Source: Jidongwangia harbinensis
GTDB lineage: Bacteria; Actinomycetota; Actinomycetes; Mycobacteriales; Micromonosporaceae
NCBI RefSeq assembly: GCF_020216025.1
Contig: NZ_JAIWNC010000041.1
Coordinates: 1 to 64,000 of the forward strand
Direction of reading: 5' to 3'
DNA: 64,000 nt
Part shown: in pieces, positions 59,196-64,000 of the stretch
Numbering within the stretch: the first letter of the stretch is position 1
How the letters are laid out: each line of letters starts with the position of its first letter
Position numbers and translations under genes: made by a program
The notes under the pieces: generated by a model
Seen by the model: the letters and a program-made list of their open reading frames with translations, nothing else
Told to the model about the DNA's origin: nothing
Databases searched by the model: none

Positions 59196-60188
59196 GTGTC
59201 CTCCCCGAAACGCGCGCGCCGGCTCCGCCGGCTGCGGATCGCCCTGATCGTCCTCCTGCTCGCGGCCGCCGGGTTGTACGTCGGCAACAGCTCGGCGTTG
59301 TGGGGTGCCGAGGGCGGCCGGCCGCTACTGCTGGCGCACCGCGGCATCGCGCAGACCTTCCCGCTGGACGGCGTCGAGGGCGACACCTGCACCGCCACCC
59401 GCATCCACCCGCCGGAGCACACCTACCTGGAGAACACCCTGCCGTCGATGCGGGCGGCGTTCGCGGCCGGCGCCGACATGCTCGAGTTCGACGTGCAGGT
59501 GACCGCGGACGGCCAGTTGGCCGTGTTCCACGACGCGACGCTGGACTGCCGTACCGACGGCACCGGACGGGTGCGGGACCATCCGCTCGCCGCGCTGCGC
59601 CGGCTCGATCTCGGGTACGGCTACACGGCCGACGGCGGCGCCACGTACCCGCTCCGTGGCCGTGGTGCCGGCCTGCTGCCCACCGCCGCCGAGGTGGTCG
59701 CCGCGTTCCCGGACCGGGAGTTGCTCGTCGACCTGAAGAACGACGACCCGGCCGAGGGTGAACGGCTCGCCGACTACCTGGCCACCCTGCCCGCGGAGCG
59801 GCTGGCCACCATCGCCGTGTACGGCGGGGACGCCGCGGTCGGCGCCGTCCGGGAGCGGCTGCCGCAGATCCGCGCCACCTCGAAGAAGATCATGAAGGAC
59901 TGCCTGCTGCGCTACCTCGGCACCGGGTGGACCGGCCACGTTCCGGCTGCGTGCCGGCACACCGAGCTGCACCTGCCGCAGCGCTACGGCCGGCTGCTGT
60001 GGGGCTGGCCCCATCTCTTCGTCGACCGGATGCGCGCGGCCGACACCCGGGTGGTCCTGGTCGCCGGTGACGGGCCCTGGTCGGAGGGCTTCGACCGGGC
60101 CGCGGATCTGGACGCGGTACCGGCGGACTGGTCCGGCTGGCTCTGGACCAACCGGACCGACGTGGTTACGCCGCGACTGCGCGGGTAG
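59196..60188 (+). CDS. membrane-anchored glycerophosphodiester phosphodiesterase
   Basis: GTG 59196 has GGAAGG eight bases upstream and gives 330 residues with an N-terminal signal-anchor (about 10-28, RIALIVLLLAAAGLYVG). The GDPD TIM barrel shows LLLAHRGIAQTFP (catalytic HR), ENTLPSMRAAFAAGADMLEFDVQVTADGQLAVFHDATLDCRTDG and LLVDLKNDD. An insertion with Cys (GDTCTATRIHPPEH) after the first motif is unlike the minimal enzyme. It would hydrolyse deacylated phospholipids outside the membrane. It follows the response regulator by about 60 bases and may be its target. Confidence 0.9.
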   Translation: MSSPKRARRLRRLRIALIVLLLAAAGLYVGNSSALWGAEGGRPLLLAHRGIAQTFPLDGVEGDTCTATRIHPPEHTYLENTLPSMRAAFAAGADMLEFDVQVTADGQLAVFHDATLDCRTDGTGRVRDHPLAALRRLDLGYGYTADGGATYPLRGRGAGLLPTAAEVVAAFPDRELLVDLKNDDPAEGERLADYLATLPAERLATIAVYGGDAAVGAVRERLPQIRATSKKIMKDCLLRYLGTGWTGHVPAACRHTELHLPQRYGRLLWGWPHLFVDRMRAADTRVVLVAGDGPWSEGFDRAADLDAVPADWSGWLWTNRTDVVTPRLRG

Positions 60189-60287
60189 CGCTGGCTGTAC
60201 CAACAGACGCCAGCACAGGGGATCGATGTCGGTAGCTGCGGATCAGAGACTTGTCCCGTCAGCCCGACAGCTACCAGGGAGTCCCCG

Positions 60288-61475
60288 GTGTCCAGTTCAA
60301 TCTCAGCGCAGAGCCGGCGTGGTCGGCGTAGCGCCGCCGCAGCGGTGGCCTTGGCAGCTCTTGCCGGTCTGGTCGCGTCCGGCATCGCGGCGGCGCAGCC
60401 GGCCGCCGCCGAATCCCGCGACCGCGCCCTCCAGTCAAGGCTGGAGAGCATGGTGAAGGCCGGCCACGCGCCCGGCGTTCTGGCCTCGGTCCGGGACCGC
60501 AAGGGCCACATCACCAACTACACCGCCGGCGTCGGCAACCTGCGCACCAAGGCGAAGGTGCCGGTCGACGGCTACGTGCGGATCGCCAGCAACACCAAGA
60601 TGTACACCGCCGTGGTCGTCCTGCAGCTCGTCGGCGAGGGCCGGATCGGCCTGGACACGCCGGTGGAGGAGTACCTGCCCGGTCTGGTCCGCGGCAAGGG
60701 CATCGACGGCCGGAAGATCACCATCCGCCAGTTGCTGCAGCACACCAGTCTCCTGCCGAACTACGACCTCCTGCCGAACGGCATTCTCCAGGACCGGCAC
60801 ACCTTCCGCGAGGACCACGACCTGTTGCAGAGCGGCTTGACGACGGAGGAGCGCCCCGATCCGGGCGTCAAGTTCTCCTACAGCAACACCAACTACATCC
60901 TGGCCGGCCTGGTGGTGCAGAAGGTGACCGGCCGCCCGATCGGCGAGGAGATCACCAACCGCATCATCAGGCGCGTCGGCCTGCGGCACACGTACTGGCC
61001 CGGCGAGGGCGACCAGACCGTCCGTGGGGCGCACCCGCGCGGATACGTGACCGATCCGGCCACCGACAAGCTGGTCGACATCACCGAGCTGGATCCGTCG
61101 ATGGCCGGCGCGGCCGGTCGGCTCGTCGCGACCCCGAGTGACGTGAACCGGTTCATGGTGGCGCTTCAGGACGGCCGGCTGCTCAAGGCCCCGCAACTGG
61201 CGGAGATGCGCAAGAGCGTTCCGGCCGAGAACGACCTGCTGCCCGGCTGGCGGTACGGGCTGGGAGCCTTCCAGATCCCGCTGAGCTGTGGCGGCAGTGC
61301 CTGGGGACACGGTGGCGACATGGACGGCTACCAGAGCCGCACCGGTGTCACCGCCGACGGCCGGGCCGTCACGATCGTGCTGACCCGGGACGAACTCACG
61401 TCCCTGGAGGCCCTCAACGATCCGCTGGCCGCCCTGGACGCCGCCCTGTGCGCCGGGAAGCCGTCGCGACGCTAG
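60288..61475 (+). CDS. secreted serine hydrolase (class C beta-lactamase / DD-peptidase fold)
   Basis: The 395-residue protein has a signal peptide (about 1-42, basic n-region RRGRRS and end AQPAAAE). The SxxK motif is SNTK (Ser101, Lys104), the second motif YSN (198-200) and the third HGG in SAWGHGGDMDGYQS. This is the beta-lactamase/D-alanyl-D-alanine carboxypeptidase family. Resemblance to Streptomyces R61-type DD-peptidases suggests a wall-trimming role, with esterase or lactamase activity as alternatives. GTG 60288 is the first in-frame start. A strong terminator follows. Confidence 0.9.
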   Translation: MSSSISAQSRRGRRSAAAAVALAALAGLVASGIAAAQPAAAESRDRALQSRLESMVKAGHAPGVLASVRDRKGHITNYTAGVGNLRTKAKVPVDGYVRIASNTKMYTAVVVLQLVGEGRIGLDTPVEEYLPGLVRGKGIDGRKITIRQLLQHTSLLPNYDLLPNGILQDRHTFREDHDLLQSGLTTEERPDPGVKFSYSNTNYILAGLVVQKVTGRPIGEEITNRIIRRVGLRHTYWPGEGDQTVRGAHPRGYVTDPATDKLVDITELDPSMAGAAGRLVATPSDVNRFMVALQDGRLLKAPQLAEMRKSVPAENDLLPGWRYGLGAFQIPLSCGGSAWGHGGDMDGYQSRTGVTADGRAVTIVLTRDELTSLEALNDPLAALDAALCAGKPSRR

Positions 61476-61495
61476 ACCTTCCTCCTCCCCCGAGG

Positions 61496-61539
61496 CGCGG
61501 CCGCCACGGTGCCGGCATCACCGGCACGTGGCGGCCGCG
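61496..61539 (+). terminator. 19-bp hairpin terminator after the serine hydrolase gene
   Basis: CGCGGCCGCCAC (61496-61507) plus GTGCCGG (61509-61515) pair with CCGGCAC (61521-61527) plus GTGGCGGCCGCG (61528-61539), leaving one bulged G at 61508 and a CATCA loop. Confidence 0.8.
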
Positions 61540-61591
61540 TCGTCTCGCCTCGAGCCGGACTCTAGGTGGGGTCGGGTATTCTCGGATACCA

Positions 61592-61634
61592 GGCCGAGGG
61601 GCGCTGCGACGGGCTCGGCCCGCCACGCTCGGCC
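61592..61634 (+). promoter_or_regulatory. SAH riboswitch-like aptamer upstream of metH
   Basis: GGCCGAG (61592-61598) and CTCGGCC (61628-61634) form the P1 helix. Within it lies GGGCGCTGCGACGGG, matching the conserved core (GAGGAGCGCUGCRACGG) of S-adenosylhomocysteine riboswitches, followed by CCGCCACGCTCGG. SAH riboswitches commonly precede methionine-cycle genes such as metH, which fits this position. Confidence 0.75.
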
Positions 61635-61656
61635 GGAACCACGATTCACAAGGGCG

Positions 61657-61672
61657 CCTCCGATTACGGAGG
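61657..61672 (+). promoter_or_regulatory. anti-Shine-Dalgarno hairpin of metH
   Basis: CCTCCG (61657-61662) pairs perfectly with CGGAGG (61667-61672) around an ATTA loop. The 3' arm is the metH ribosome site, seven bases before the TTG start, so this hairpin would block translation when formed. Confidence 0.7.
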
Positions 61673-61679
61673 TGGCCTC

Positions 61680-64000
<2,321 letters not shown>

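Overview
The window is very GC-rich with strong G/C at third codon positions. It carries a SARP/AfsR-type regulator, MmyB-like and TetR regulators, a mycothiol-type DinB protein, an actinobacterial SOS box, a CebR-type box and many probable leaderless genes. Together these point to a filamentous actinomycete, most likely Micromonosporaceae (Actinoplanes-like). That placement is inference from gene content, not a database match.

Layout. 1-2884: end of a secreted FG-GAP-type repeat protein containing a recent 259-residue tandem duplication, and two exported proteins of unknown function. 2892-9035 (minus): six overlapping genes, hemL - histidine phosphatase - resA - ccdA - resB - ccsA, joining haem synthesis to system II cytochrome c maturation. 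9171-18208: a STAS antagonist, two tandem RibD/DHFR-like reductases, a SpoIIE-type phosphatase, a 1469-residue soluble poly-HAMP hybrid kinase and a response regulator. 18209-19429: 1.2 kb without genes, filled with two repeat arrays, one made of regular hairpins. 19430-26575: thioredoxin/MerR pair, GlcE-like oxidoreductase, S9 oligopeptidase, and an ABC exporter with a PadR regulator. 26600-32201 (minus): a complete stressosome operon (rsbR, rsbS, rsbT, an RsbT-PP2C fusion, a histidine kinase and a REC-PP2C protein), then a divergent STAS gene at 32350. 32783-38110: MscL, a small protein behind a perfect SOS box, an anti-sigma-like membrane protein, a CGNR protein, an L,D-transpeptidase, SthA and a TetR gene. 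38202-46510: an MFS exporter with three abutting TetR boxes, an unrecognised membrane-protein/small-protein pair, a GH5-CBM2 cellulase under a CebR-type box, and assorted accessory genes. 46546-53525: DinB, tRNA-Lys, a decayed uridine-kinase-like gene, an I36 inhibitor, an acyl-CoA-dehydrogenase-fold oxidase, an MmyB-like regulator and an AfsR-like SARP. 53969-64000: VOC protein, SDR, GH16, CutC, a divergent NarL-type kinase/regulator pair, a phosphodiesterase, a serine hydrolase, and metH behind a probable SAH riboswitch, cut by the window end.

A theme is partner-switching signalling: four STAS proteins, three PP2C phosphatases, several RsbW/RsbT-like ATPases and four two-component proteins lie between 9 and 33 kb, yet no sigma factor is in the window. 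Many start codons sit 6-7 bases after a TANNNT box, suggesting leaderless mRNAs. Where start codons had several candidates I used Shine-Dalgarno position, TANNNT spacing, overlap with the upstream gene and family N-termini.
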